From Burkholderiales bacterium (GTDB lineage: Bacteria; Pseudomonadota; Gammaproteobacteria; Burkholderiales; Burkholderiaceae_C), in the NCBI GenBank assembly GCA_003963115.1, contig RXJQ01000022.1:1-64000 (forward strand): 64,000 bases of DNA. The letters are read 5' to 3'. The notes beneath the pieces are model-generated. The model saw only the letters and a list, made by a program, of their open reading frames with translations, did no database searches and was not told the DNA's origin. Every line of letters starts with the position of its first letter. Position 1 is the stretch's first letter. A program made the translations under genes and the position numbers. Of this stretch, positions 54,286-62,700 are shown piece by piece.

Positions 54286-54343
54286 CTTGGCGTGCCTGCG
54301 GCTTGCCTGAACGATCAACGATCAGGCGCAGCGCTGAGAATGA

Positions 54344-54526
54344 TCAGGCGTCAGCCTTGGTCTTGAGGACCTTGCGACCACGGTAGAAGCCGGTGGGACT
54401 GATGTGGTGACGCAGGTGGGTTTCGCCAGTGGTGGGCTCAACGGCGGTGCCTGGGGTACCCAGACCATTGTGCGAACGGTGCATACCACGCTTGGAAGGC
54501 GACTTCTTGTTTTGCTGAACGGCCAT
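54344..54526 (-). CDS. rpmF: 50S ribosomal protein L32
   Basis: A 60-residue basic ribosomal protein with the family start [20 protein letters not shown]. The ATG at 54526 has GGAG six bases upstream. The zinc-finger cysteines found in some L32 proteins are absent (the sequence has His in [10 protein letters not shown]), so this is the zinc-independent form. It follows the YceD gene by 201 bp. Confidence 0.97.
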   Translation of the reverse strand: MAVQQNKKSPSKRGMHRSHNGLGTPGTAVEPTTGETHLRHHISPTGFYRGRKVLKTKADA

Positions 54527-54727
54527 GATGGACTCCGAAATGCAAGCTTGTTGCAGCTTGCGGGTTGCCAGACCACACCGTTGCCAGCTTGAAACTGGCC
54601 GCCCTGCAGTCCGCAAGTGTTGAAAAGCGTCTTGCACTCACCCACAGCACCCAATGCTGCGGCCAATGCATAGACCCTTGGAAAACCAGAGATTCTAGCA
54701 CGAATCGCTGTGCCGTATCAATTTTGT

Positions 54728-55357
54728 TCAGGAGCGGTCTTTTTTCAGGCTGGCCAGCACCGCAAAGGGGTTGGGCTTGCCGCTTGGCGTCGACTCGTCC
54801 GGCGTGTCGTCCTGAACGCTATTTTCCGCCTTGTCGCCCTTCACGCCCCTCAGCCCTGGCGGCGCCACCTCGCCCTGGTCGTTCATCATCGCCTCGACAT
54901 CGGTCGGGCATTTTTCATGGCGTGGCACGATGGGCAGATCCATGATCAGCTCGTCTTCCACCAACTCGATCAGGTCGAACTGGCGGGACAGGGCCAGCAC
55001 GTCGTCGTCGCCGTCGGCATCCAGCTCGGCTGCGGCGGCTTCGTCCTTCGCGAAACGGATGCTGCGCTCGATGGACAGCGGCAGGCTCACCGTATGCAGG
55101 CAGCGTTGGCACACCATGGCCACTTCGCCTTGCGCGCTGAGGTCCAGCCACAACTGGGGGCCGCCCACGCGCTGCGACACCTGACGCCCCTGCGCAGACC
55201 ACGTCACCTGCGGCAACGCCGACGCATCGGCATCTTGGGCCAGGCCAGCGGCCAGGCGGGGCAACTCCGTGACGGGCAAGGCCCCTTCCAAGGTCTCGCC
55301 TGACTCGATGAAGGCGGACATGTCCAGTTTGCGGGGCACGAAGGTACGAGATTTCAT
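54728..55357 (-). CDS. yceD: YceD (DUF177) family protein
   Basis: A conserved protein upstream of rpmF that is linked to 23S rRNA accumulation in E. coli and plants. CQRCLHTVSLPL holds the CxxC pair, followed by the acidic DxxxLIELVEDELIMDLP-type motif and HEKCP. 209 residues. The ATG at 55357 (MKSRTFVPRKLD) is the family start; an in-frame extension to 55417 is ignored. It is divergent from the Maf gene at 55445. Confidence 0.9.
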   Translation of the reverse strand: MKSRTFVPRKLDMSAFIESGETLEGALPVTELPRLAAGLAQDADASALPQVTWSAQGRQVSQRVGGPQLWLDLSAQGEVAMVCQRCLHTVSLPLSIERSIRFAKDEAAAAELDADGDDDVLALSRQFDLIELVEDELIMDLPIVPRHEKCPTDVEAMMNDQGEVAPPGLRGVKGDKAENSVQDDTPDESTPSGKPNPFAVLASLKKDRS

Positions 55358-55444
55358 CCCGCCAAGTTTAGGGCAATGCAGAACAGGGCCACTGCCTGGG
55401 ACAATGCGGGCTGCCACGCATCATCCACCTCCAACCCAGCCAGC

Positions 55445-56134
55445 ATGTCGTCGAGTTTGCCTTCCGCCCCCGCTCAGACCGGGCAGACAGCCGCCCCTCC
55501 ACACTGGCCCAAGCTGGTGCTGGGCTCCACCTCGCCCTACCGCAAGGAGCTGCTGTCGAGGCTGGGCTTGCCTTTCGACACCTGCGCGCCGGGTACAGCG
55601 GAACATGCGCTGGCAGACGAATCCCCCAGCGCCCTGGCCTGGCGGCTCGCGCAGGCGAAGGCGCAGGACGTGAGCCAGCATCTGCAAGGTATGCAACCGG
55701 ATCAGGACCTGCTGGTCATCGGCTCAGACCAGGTGGCCGAACTGCGCGGCCAGGCCCTGGGCAAACCTGGCACGCATGACAAGGCCAGGCAGCAACTCCA
55801 GGCCATGTGCGGCCAGACGGTGCTGTTCCACACGGCTGTCTGCCTGGTGCGCGCCCGCACGGGCTACCTCGGCACGAGGCTGAGCACGGTCAGTGTCACC
55901 TTCCGGGTGCTGAGCGACCTGGAGATCGAGACTTATCTGCATGCCGAGCAGCCGTATGACTGCGCCGGCAGCGCCAAGGCGGAAGGCCTGGGCATTGCGC
56001 TGCTGGACCGCATCCAGTCGGACGACCCCAGTGCCCTGATCGGCCTGCCTCTCATCGACACCTGCAACTTGATGCGCGAAGCCGGCATCGACCCCTTGCA
56101 TTGGCTGGCCGCCCTGCGCCGGTCCACACCTTGA
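55445..56134 (+). CDS. Maf-like nucleotide pyrophosphatase, YceF type
   Basis: Maf proteins hydrolyse modified NTPs. The YceF type prefers 7-methyl-GTP. LVLGSTSPYRKELLSRLGLPF is the P-loop-like start, GSDQVAELRGQALGKP the metal site, and AKAEGLGIALLDRIQSDDPSALIGLPL the YceF-specific end region. The start at 55445 gives 229 residues with a 22-residue Pro/Ser/Ala-rich tail before the domain. It is followed after 7 bp by an RsmI-like methylase. Confidence 0.9.
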   Translation: MSSSLPSAPAQTGQTAAPPHWPKLVLGSTSPYRKELLSRLGLPFDTCAPGTAEHALADESPSALAWRLAQAKAQDVSQHLQGMQPDQDLLVIGSDQVAELRGQALGKPGTHDKARQQLQAMCGQTVLFHTAVCLVRARTGYLGTRLSTVSVTFRVLSDLEIETYLHAEQPYDCAGSAKAEGLGIALLDRIQSDDPSALIGLPLIDTCNLMREAGIDPLHWLAALRRSTP

Positions 56135-56141
56135 ATCCCTC

Positions 56142-56972
56142 ATGAGCAACCCCAACCCAGTGCCCCCCAAAAGTGGCCGGCTGCTGCTGATCCCCAATAC
56201 CCTGGACTTCGGCTGCGTCGGCGGCGGTGAGCCGCATGACGCGTCCCTGCCCGCCCCCTTGCCGGATCTGCGCGAGAGCCTGCCCCTGGGCGCGATCACG
56301 GCCGCCGCCGGCCTGCGTCACTGGATTGCCGAAAACGCCAAGACCACGCGCGCTTTTCTCAAACGGGTGGCCGATATCGTGCCCCTGAGCACGCCGCTTC
56401 AGGAGCAAGACATCCAGGTGCTGCCGCGCCCGCCCAAAGGCGGACACAAGCCCAGCAGCCAGGACGAGTCGCGCCAGATCGCCGCCTTGCTGGCCCCTGC
56501 CCTGGCAGGGCATGACGTCGGGCTGATCTCCGAAGCCGGCTTGCCCGGCGTTGCCGACCCGGGTGCGGCGGTGGTGCTGGCGGCCCATCAGGCGGGCATC
56601 CCCGTGCTGCCGCTGTCGGGGCCCAGCTCGCTGGTGCTGGCTTTGGCCGCCAGCGGCCTGCATGGCCAGAGCTTTGCTTTCGTGGGTTACCTGCCCGTCA
56701 ACGCGCAGGAGCGTGCGCAGCGCATCCGCGAGCTGGAGCAGGCATCGCGCAAAGGCCGGCAAACGCAACTGGTGATCGAAACGCCCTACCGCAACACGGC
56801 GCTGTGGCAAGCCCTGCTGCAGCACCTGCAAGGCAACACCTTGCTCAGCGCCAGTTGCGGCCTGACCCTGCCGCAAGGCTGGAGCCGCACCGACACCGTG
56901 GCGCGCTGGCGCCAGCACCCACTGACTCTGCCTGACGACATTCCCACTGTTTTCAGCTGGTTGGCCTTTTGA
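56142..56972 (+). CDS. RsmI-like SAM-dependent methylase
   Basis: It belongs to the tetrapyrrole methylase fold (class III), close to RsmI, the 16S rRNA C1402 2'-O-methyltransferase. GRLLLIPNTLD is the strand-1 region, and VGLISEAGLPGVADPGA matches the RsmI SDAG-P-SDPG segment with altered residues. At 276 residues it is a paralogue type often found beside yceF in Burkholderiales, distinct from the canonical RsmI. The methylation target is unknown. Confidence 0.78.
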   Translation: MSNPNPVPPKSGRLLLIPNTLDFGCVGGGEPHDASLPAPLPDLRESLPLGAITAAAGLRHWIAENAKTTRAFLKRVADIVPLSTPLQEQDIQVLPRPPKGGHKPSSQDESRQIAALLAPALAGHDVGLISEAGLPGVADPGAAVVLAAHQAGIPVLPLSGPSSLVLALAASGLHGQSFAFVGYLPVNAQERAQRIRELEQASRKGRQTQLVIETPYRNTALWQALLQHLQGNTLLSASCGLTLPQGWSRTDTVARWRQHPLTLPDDIPTVFSWLAF

Positions 56973-57038
56973 AGCCTCTGCCAGACGGTGCGCTTCTTGC
57001 CACAATGTCGCCATGTCGATATCGACGCAAAGCCTGTT

Positions 57039-57539
57039 ATGAACGCCCTGCCCGCCACATACGCCCTTCCAGAACACCACCATGCCGAGCCCGATGAGCT
57101 GGCACGCAAGCTCGCCTACGCCGGACTGGCACCATTCATCGGAGGCGCCCTCTTCATCTGGCTGCTGGTCAGTCCGAATTATTCCGAGCCGTTTGCATTT
57201 GTCGTGCGTGCCCTCACTAGCTACGCCGCGCTGATCGTCTCCTTCCTCGGTGGCATCCCATGGGGCCTGATCATGTGGCGCTCGGCTTCGGGCATGCCCA
57301 TGCCGGATCACCACAAGCGCGCCTTGTGGACGGGCGTGGTCTACACACTGGCCGCCTGGCTGGGTTTGCTCATGCCGCCGCACGCGGGCTTGGTCGTCAT
57401 GGGTTTCTTGCTGATCGCCTGCTACCTGACCGACCGCAAGCGCTACCCCGAACTGGGCGTGGCCGGCTGGCTGACCCTGCGATTTCGCCTGACCTGCGCG
57501 GCCAGCCTGAGCTGCTTTCTTGCCGCTGCCCAGATCTGA
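57039..57539 (+). CDS. DUF3429 integral membrane protein
   Basis: Four to five membrane helices (LAYAGLAPFIGGALFIWLLV, FVVRALTSYAALIVSFLGGI, ALWTGVVYTLAAWLGLLM, GLVVMGFLLIACYLTD and a C-terminal one). The motif SYAALIVSFLGGIPWGLIM is typical of this family, whose function is unknown. The start at 57039 gives 166 residues; a longer frame upstream is not helical and lacks support. Confidence 0.85.
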   Translation: MNALPATYALPEHHHAEPDELARKLAYAGLAPFIGGALFIWLLVSPNYSEPFAFVVRALTSYAALIVSFLGGIPWGLIMWRSASGMPMPDHHKRALWTGVVYTLAAWLGLLMPPHAGLVVMGFLLIACYLTDRKRYPELGVAGWLTLRFRLTCAASLSCFLAAAQI

Positions 57540-57578
57540 GGCAAGCCCCTGAACAAACTGCCTCGCCTTGCACACACG

Positions 57579-59423
57579 ATGACCCAATACCGCATCGAAG
57601 TGGCTGATGCCCACGCCCACCGTTTTCTGGTCAGCCTGCGCGTGGACAAGCCGCAGCCACGGCAGCAGTTGAGCCTGCCCGTTTGGATCCCTGGCAGCTA
57701 CCTCGTGCGCGAGTTCGCCCGGCATCTCTCGCCGCTCAAGGCAAGGCAGGGCAACCGCGCCATCCGCGTCACGCCCCTGGACAAAGCCACCTGGGAGCTG
57801 GACACCAAGGGCACCCAGCCCTTGACCGTCGAGTACGAGGTCTATGCCTTCGACACCTCGGTGCGCGCCGCCTTCCTGGATGCCCACCGGGGCTTCTTCA
57901 ATGGCACCAGCGTCTTCCTGAAAGTACATGGCTTCGAAGACCAGCCTCAGGCCGTCAAGATTGCAGGGCTGCCCAAGGGATGGCATGTGGCCACGGCCCT
58001 GCCGGCCATCAAGGTCAATGCCCAAGGGATAGGCGACTATCTCGCACCCGATTACGACGCCCTGGTCGATCACCCGGTCGAGCTGGGCACCTTCTGGCGC
58101 GGCGAATTCACCGCGCGCGGCGTGCGCCATGAGTTCGTGGTGGCCGGCGCAACGGCCGACCTGGACGGGCAAAAGCTGCTGGACGACACCCGCCTTATCT
58201 GCGAGGCCCAGATCAACTTCTGGCATGGTCGCAAGAAGGCGCCTTTTGAGCACTACGTGTTCATGCTCAATGTGTTGGAAGACGGTTACGGCGGGCTCGA
58301 ACACCGCCAAAGCACGGCCTTGATCTGCGGGCGCAAGGATCTGCCTCGTGTTGGCCGCCCGCTCAACAAGGAAGCCTACACCACCCTGCTGGGCCTGATC
58401 AGCCACGAGTACTTCCACACCTGGAACGTCAAACGGCTCAAGCCTGCCGAGTTCGCGCCTTATGACTACACGCAAGAGAACCACACCCGCATGCTGTGGT
58501 TCTTCGAAGGCTTCACCTCCTACTACGACGACCAGTTCCTGCTGCGCACCGGCCTGATCGACGCGGTCACCTACCTCAAGCTGCTGGGCAAGACGGTCAA
58601 CCAGGTGCTGGCCACGCCCGGGCGTTTGAGCTACAGCGTGGCGCAGGCCAGCTTCGACGCCTGGACGCGCTACTACCGGCCCGATGAGAACACCGCCAAT
58701 GCCACCGTGAGCTACTACACCAAGGGCTCCCTGGTGGCCCTGGCGCTGGACCTGGCCTTGCGCGAACTGCCTGCATCGAACAAGGTCCATCCTTCTCTGG
58801 ATGGCGTCATGCAGCGCCTGTGGCAGCTGGGGCGGCCCATCCAGCATCGCGACGTGGCGCAAGCCCTGGCCAGTGAAGCGGGCCAGCCACCATTGATCAG
58901 CACCAGCAAGCCGGACACTCCGCTGGTCGACGCCTGGCAGGCCGTGCTGGACCGGTGGACCGAAACCTGTGAGGAGCTGCCCCTGCAGGCGCTGCTGGAC
59001 AAGCTGGGCATCGCGTGGAGCAGCAAGGCCGCACCGTTGCCGCAGCAATGGGGCCTGCGCATTCAGGAAGCCGGTGGCGGCGCCAAGGTGCAGGCCATCA
59101 TGCGTTGCAGCCTGGCTGAACAGATCGGACTGAGCGTGGGCGACGAGTTGCTCGCGCTGGATGGCTGGCGTGTCAAAAAAGCGGAAGACCTGATCGCCTG
59201 GCACGATGCCGCGCGGGCACAGGCGCTCGTCGTGAGCCGTGATCAACGCGTGCTGACCTTGACGGTGCCCGCGCTGGCCTCCGGTGCGACGAACAAACCC
59301 GGGAAACAGGCCAAGGGCCAGGCCACGCCCGCACCCGCGTCAGAGCTCATCGCCCTGACGCTGGCCGACGTGGCCCAGGCTCCGGACAAGGTCGCGAGAA
59401 GGCAAGCATGGTTGCAGGCCTGA
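57579..59423 (+). CDS. M61 family metallopeptidase with PDZ domain
   Basis: A glycyl aminopeptidase-like zinc peptidase. SHEYFHTWNVKRLKP holds HExxH, and the third zinc ligand Glu lies in MLWFFEGFTSYYDD. The N-terminal beta-domain (residues 1-190) precedes the catalytic part, and a C-terminal PDZ-like domain (LRIQEAGGGAKVQAI, LSVGDELLALDGWRVK) lies at about 490-570. No signal peptide is evident. 614 residues. It overlaps the following DUF3108 gene by 16 bp. Confidence 0.9.
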   Translation: MTQYRIEVADAHAHRFLVSLRVDKPQPRQQLSLPVWIPGSYLVREFARHLSPLKARQGNRAIRVTPLDKATWELDTKGTQPLTVEYEVYAFDTSVRAAFLDAHRGFFNGTSVFLKVHGFEDQPQAVKIAGLPKGWHVATALPAIKVNAQGIGDYLAPDYDALVDHPVELGTFWRGEFTARGVRHEFVVAGATADLDGQKLLDDTRLICEAQINFWHGRKKAPFEHYVFMLNVLEDGYGGLEHRQSTALICGRKDLPRVGRPLNKEAYTTLLGLISHEYFHTWNVKRLKPAEFAPYDYTQENHTRMLWFFEGFTSYYDDQFLLRTGLIDAVTYLKLLGKTVNQVLATPGRLSYSVAQASFDAWTRYYRPDENTANATVSYYTKGSLVALALDLALRELPASNKVHPSLDGVMQRLWQLGRPIQHRDVAQALASEAGQPPLISTSKPDTPLVDAWQAVLDRWTETCEELPLQALLDKLGIAWSSKAAPLPQQWGLRIQEAGGGAKVQAIMRCSLAEQIGLSVGDELLALDGWRVKKAEDLIAWHDAARAQALVVSRDQRVLTLTVPALASGATNKPGKQAKGQATPAPASELIALTLADVAQAPDKVARRQAWLQA

Positions 59424-60613
59424 TGCAGCAGCCCGCCTCAGCGAGATACAAGTTCAGCCACCGCCGGGCCATTGCCGTCCTGGCTGTGGGTGTGCTGGCC
59501 GCGCACCTGTGGGTGACCCACGAGGTGTCTATGCGCATGCAGGAGCTGGCGCCGCCCGAGCTGACCATCAAGCGCATGGAGGCCACCTATGTCACGGAGG
59601 TCAAGCTCAGTGCGCCTCCCGTGACCGCTGCCGCCTTGCCCCGTCCTGCCGAGCAGACAGCTGGCGCCGCACCTGCGCGCAAAAAGCGCAGCCCCAAGCC
59701 CGTGAAGGCGGCTTCCGCCCCGGACGAAAGCGCTTCCCAGGCCAAGGTCATGGCACCACTGGATGCCGCCAGCCAGGTCGCCGACGCCAGCTCTGCGGCC
59801 GTGCCACCGCTGCCTGCGTGGAAGGAATCCGCGCCCAAGGGCCCCCAGCCTGATCCAGCCTACGCCGCCAATGCGGCATCGGCACCCGCAGGGCCCACCT
59901 TCGTCTGGCCCAAGGCCACCAAGGTCAATTACAAGCTCGAAGGTTATTTCCGCGGCCCCTTTGAAGGCACGGCTTCGGTGGAATGGGTGCGCGAAGGCAG
60001 CCGCTACCAGGTTCGCCTGGATTCCAGCCTGCCATTTGCCAATATCAGCATGATCAGCGAAGGCGTGATCGAACCCAATGGCCTGTCACCCAAGCGCTAT
60101 GAGAGCCTCTTCAAGATGGCCCTGAAGGCGCCCAAGGCAGCGGCTGTCAGCTTCGATGATCAGGAAGTGGTGTTGGGCAACGGCGACCGCGTGCCTCGCC
60201 CACCCGATGTGCAAGACCCGGTCAGCACCTTGATCCACCTGGCCTATCAGTTCATCAGCCAGCCGCAACTGCTCAAGCCGGGCAACACCGTCGTGCTGCC
60301 GCTGGCCTACACCAAGAAGATTGAACCGCTGGCCTTTGATGTCCTGCAAGAGGAGGTGCTGCACACCGACCTGGGTGACATCCCTGCGCTGCACGTGAAA
60401 CCCCGGCGCCTGATACAGGACAAGAACGACCTGGTGGGCGAGACCTGGTTCGCGCCATCCTTGCAGTACCTGCCGATCCGCATCCTGACGCACATGGGCG
60501 AGATCACCCTCGACATGAAGATGATCGGCGCGCCGCAGCAAACGCCCGGCGACGATGCGCCGCTGCCACCGTCAAAGGGCGGCCCGGCCACCAAGGCCGA
60601 TCCACCCTACTGA
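59408..60613 (+). CDS. DUF3108 domain protein, membrane-anchored
   Basis: One membrane helix (AIAVLAVGVLAAHLWV, residues 21-36), then about 140 Ala/Pro/Lys-rich residues, and a C-terminal DUF3108 beta-rich domain beginning KVNYKLEGYFRGPFEGTASVEW. The domain family is periplasmic and of unknown function. Two starts fit: 59408 (AAGG five bases upstream) and 59423, which overlaps the preceding stop as TGATG. I use the first. Confidence 0.85.
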   Translation: MVAGLMQQPASARYKFSHRRAIAVLAVGVLAAHLWVTHEVSMRMQELAPPELTIKRMEATYVTEVKLSAPPVTAAALPRPAEQTAGAAPARKKRSPKPVKAASAPDESASQAKVMAPLDAASQVADASSAAVPPLPAWKESAPKGPQPDPAYAANAASAPAGPTFVWPKATKVNYKLEGYFRGPFEGTASVEWVREGSRYQVRLDSSLPFANISMISEGVIEPNGLSPKRYESLFKMALKAPKAAAVSFDDQEVVLGNGDRVPRPPDVQDPVSTLIHLAYQFISQPQLLKPGNTVVLPLAYTKKIEPLAFDVLQEEVLHTDLGDIPALHVKPRRLIQDKNDLVGETWFAPSLQYLPIRILTHMGEITLDMKMIGAPQQTPGDDAPLPPSKGGPATKADPPY

Positions 60614-60620
60614 CGACTGA

Positions 60621-61373
60621 TCAGCCGCCGACCTTGGCCGATGCGCGCGCCAGGCGCTGCTCGATGGCGGCCGCACCGGCTGCCTGTGCCAGACGCGAAC
60701 CATCCTCGAAGAACATCGAAGGCGTACCCTGCACGCGCAGCTTTTGCGACAGGGCCAGATTGCGCTGCCCCGGCGAAGCGCACATGCCGAAGGCCTTGGC
60801 CGGAGGCGCGCCCGTCAGCATCCAGTCACGCCAGGCTTGCGTGCGGTCCTTCACACACCAGATGTTGTCGAGCTTGACCTTGGAGTCGTCACCCAGGATG
60901 GGGATCATGAAGGTGTAGACCGTCACGTCCTTGACCTGCTGGATCTCCTTTTCCAGGTGCTTGCAGTAACCGCAGTTGGGGTCCGCGAACACCACCAGGC
61001 GACGTTTGCCGCTGCCGCTCTTCCACACGATCGCATCCTTGAAAGGCAGCGAGGCGAAGTCGACCTTGTTGATCTCGTCCAGGCGCTCTTCCGTCAGGTT
61101 GCGCTTGCTCTTGACCTCCATCATCTGCCCTTCGACGATGTAATCGCCCTCGGCATCGGTGTAGATCACCTGGTTGCCAACCTTGACCTCGATGAGACCG
61201 GGGATCGGCGTCGTCCGCGCCGACTCGACCGGAGGCAGGTCAGGCACGCGCGACAGTTTCAGCTTCAAAGCCGTCAACTGCCCGATGGGCAACTCGCCGG
61301 ATTGCGCCTGCGCCACGGGGCCCATGGTCAGAACCAGACAGGCCATCGCCAGGCCGCGAAACTTGGAAAACAT
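60621..61373 (-). CDS. dsbC: DsbC/DsbG-like thiol:disulfide isomerase
   Basis: A periplasmic disulfide isomerase. A signal peptide ends near VAQAQ (residue 24), the dimerisation domain follows (residues 30-110), and the thioredoxin fold carries the CGYC active site (DPNCGYCKHLEKEI) with cis-Pro in QGTPSMFFEDG. Two further cysteines (IWCVKD, FGMCAS) match the structural disulfide of DsbC. 250 residues. It follows the UbiH-family gene by 29 bp, a typical Burkholderiales arrangement. Confidence 0.9.
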   Translation of the reverse strand: MFSKFRGLAMACLVLTMGPVAQAQSGELPIGQLTALKLKLSRVPDLPPVESARTTPIPGLIEVKVGNQVIYTDAEGDYIVEGQMMEVKSKRNLTEERLDEINKVDFASLPFKDAIVWKSGSGKRRLVVFADPNCGYCKHLEKEIQQVKDVTVYTFMIPILGDDSKVKLDNIWCVKDRTQAWRDWMLTGAPPAKAFGMCASPGQRNLALSQKLRVQGTPSMFFEDGSRLAQAAGAAAIEQRLARASAKVGG

Positions 61374-61402
61374 CCTCAGTCCTTTGACATCAACAAGAAA
61401 TA

Positions 61403-62560
61403 TCAGGCATCCAGCGCCCGGCCGATCAACCAGCTCTTCACCGGCCCCAGCCGCTGCACCAGTGACATGCCCGCATTACGCAGGTCCTTGATCGGCGTGC
61501 GCTGGTCGGCAAACAGATGCAGCAGGCCATCGGTCACGCCAGCCATCGCCTTGGTAGGCCACTCGCGCTGCCGGGCATAGCGGCGCAAGGTACGTTCGTC
61601 CCCAGGCGAGCGCCAAGGTTCCGTTGCGCGCGCCTGCCTGAGCACATCCACCAGGGTATCGACATCTGCCAGGCCCAAATTGAGGCCTTGGCCTGCCAAA
61701 GGGTGGACCAAGTGAGCGGCGTCGCCCAGGAGCACCCAGCCGGGGCCCGTCCATCGGCTAGCTTGCGCCAAAGCCAGAGGCCATGCCGCCACTGGGGACG
61801 TCAGGCTCAATGAGCCGACCTTGGCCGGCGCAGTCGGGTCGGAGCGCAGGATGGCGTCCTGCAGCTCGCACTCGAAATCCGCTGCACTCAGGGTGAGCAG
61901 GTGCTGGGCACGCGCCTGCGGGACGGACCAGACCAGGCCGTAAGACGCCGCCGGGTCAGGCTGGTTGAAGGGCAAGAGCGCCAGCACATCCGGAGAGCGG
62001 AACCACTGCCGGGCCACGCCGTGGTGAGGCAGCGTGGCCTTCAGGCGCGCCGCCACGCCCCAATGGCCATACTCCTTGCGGGCAAAACTAACGCCCAGGG
62101 CCGAGCGCGTCTGGGAAAACTTGCCCTCGCAGATGGCCAGCAAACTGGCGTCGACCGGCGCGCCTTCCTCGGTCACCGGCCCGACCACCTCCACCTTGGG
62201 CGCAAACCGCAGGGCCTCGCCCAGCAGGCGCTCCAGCTCGGCCGCATCCACGATCCAGGCCAACTCGCTCACGCATTGCTGCCAGGCCGAAAACGACAGG
62301 ACACCGCCCTCGTCACCCCGCACATCCATCTCGCTCACAGGCGAGGCATAAGCCTTGAGCGCAGGCCAGGCCCGCAGCCGCTCCAGCAGGCGGATGGCAC
62401 GCGCATTCAAGGCATAGGTGCGCACATCAGGCTTGGCAGCGCCCTTGCCCGCCTCGGGTGCCTTGGCCCAGGCCACTTTCCAGCCATCGGCCGACAAGGA
62501 CAGCGCCAGACTCATGGCCACCGCCCCCGAACCACTGACACACACATCAAAAGCAGGCAT
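61403..62560 (-). CDS. UbiH/UbiF/VisC-family FAD-dependent hydroxylase
   Basis: A flavin monooxygenase, most likely in ubiquinone ring hydroxylation. The N-terminal dinucleotide fold starts FDVCVSGSGAVAMSLALSL (third Gly of GxGxxG replaced by Ala), with DVRTYALNARAIRLL, and the FAD-ribityl motif VLLGDAAHLVHPLAGQGLNLGL. 385 residues. The ATG at 62560 (MPAFDV) is the family start. The upstream in-frame part, read as a hydrophobic stretch from a low-complexity T/G-rich leader, is ignored. The exact ring position cannot be set from sequence. Confidence 0.88.
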   Translation of the reverse strand: MPAFDVCVSGSGAVAMSLALSLSADGWKVAWAKAPEAGKGAAKPDVRTYALNARAIRLLERLRAWPALKAYASPVSEMDVRGDEGGVLSFSAWQQCVSELAWIVDAAELERLLGEALRFAPKVEVVGPVTEEGAPVDASLLAICEGKFSQTRSALGVSFARKEYGHWGVAARLKATLPHHGVARQWFRSPDVLALLPFNQPDPAASYGLVWSVPQARAQHLLTLSAADFECELQDAILRSDPTAPAKVGSLSLTSPVAAWPLALAQASRWTGPGWVLLGDAAHLVHPLAGQGLNLGLADVDTLVDVLRQARATEPWRSPGDERTLRRYARQREWPTKAMAGVTDGLLHLFADQRTPIKDLRNAGMSLVQRLGPVKSWLIGRALDA

Positions 62561-62664
62561 ATGCGCAAACACAAGCAAGAACAAGAGGAACAAACAAACG
62601 GAAACAAACGAACGGCGACGAGGCCCCAGGCGCACGAAAACGGAGGGCCATTCGGTAATTTAAT

Positions 62665-62684
62665 ATGGAATTCTTAAATTCCAT
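62665..62684. promoter_or_regulatory. AT-rich palindrome before the histidine kinase gene
   Basis: ATGGAATT (62665-62672), CTTA and AATTCCAT (62677-62684) form a perfect 8-bp inverted repeat, 16 bp before the kinase ATG at 62701. It sits in an AT-rich island (TAATTTAATATGG) in otherwise GC-rich DNA, so it is probably an operator overlapping the promoter. Confidence 0.5.
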
Positions 62685-62700
62685 CGAATACAGGGAACCA

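Noticed and set aside
56052-59246. A long minus-strand open frame across the Maf, methylase and M61 genes
   Set aside because: It runs antisense to three genes with clear motifs. GC-rich codon bias keeps the opposite frame open.
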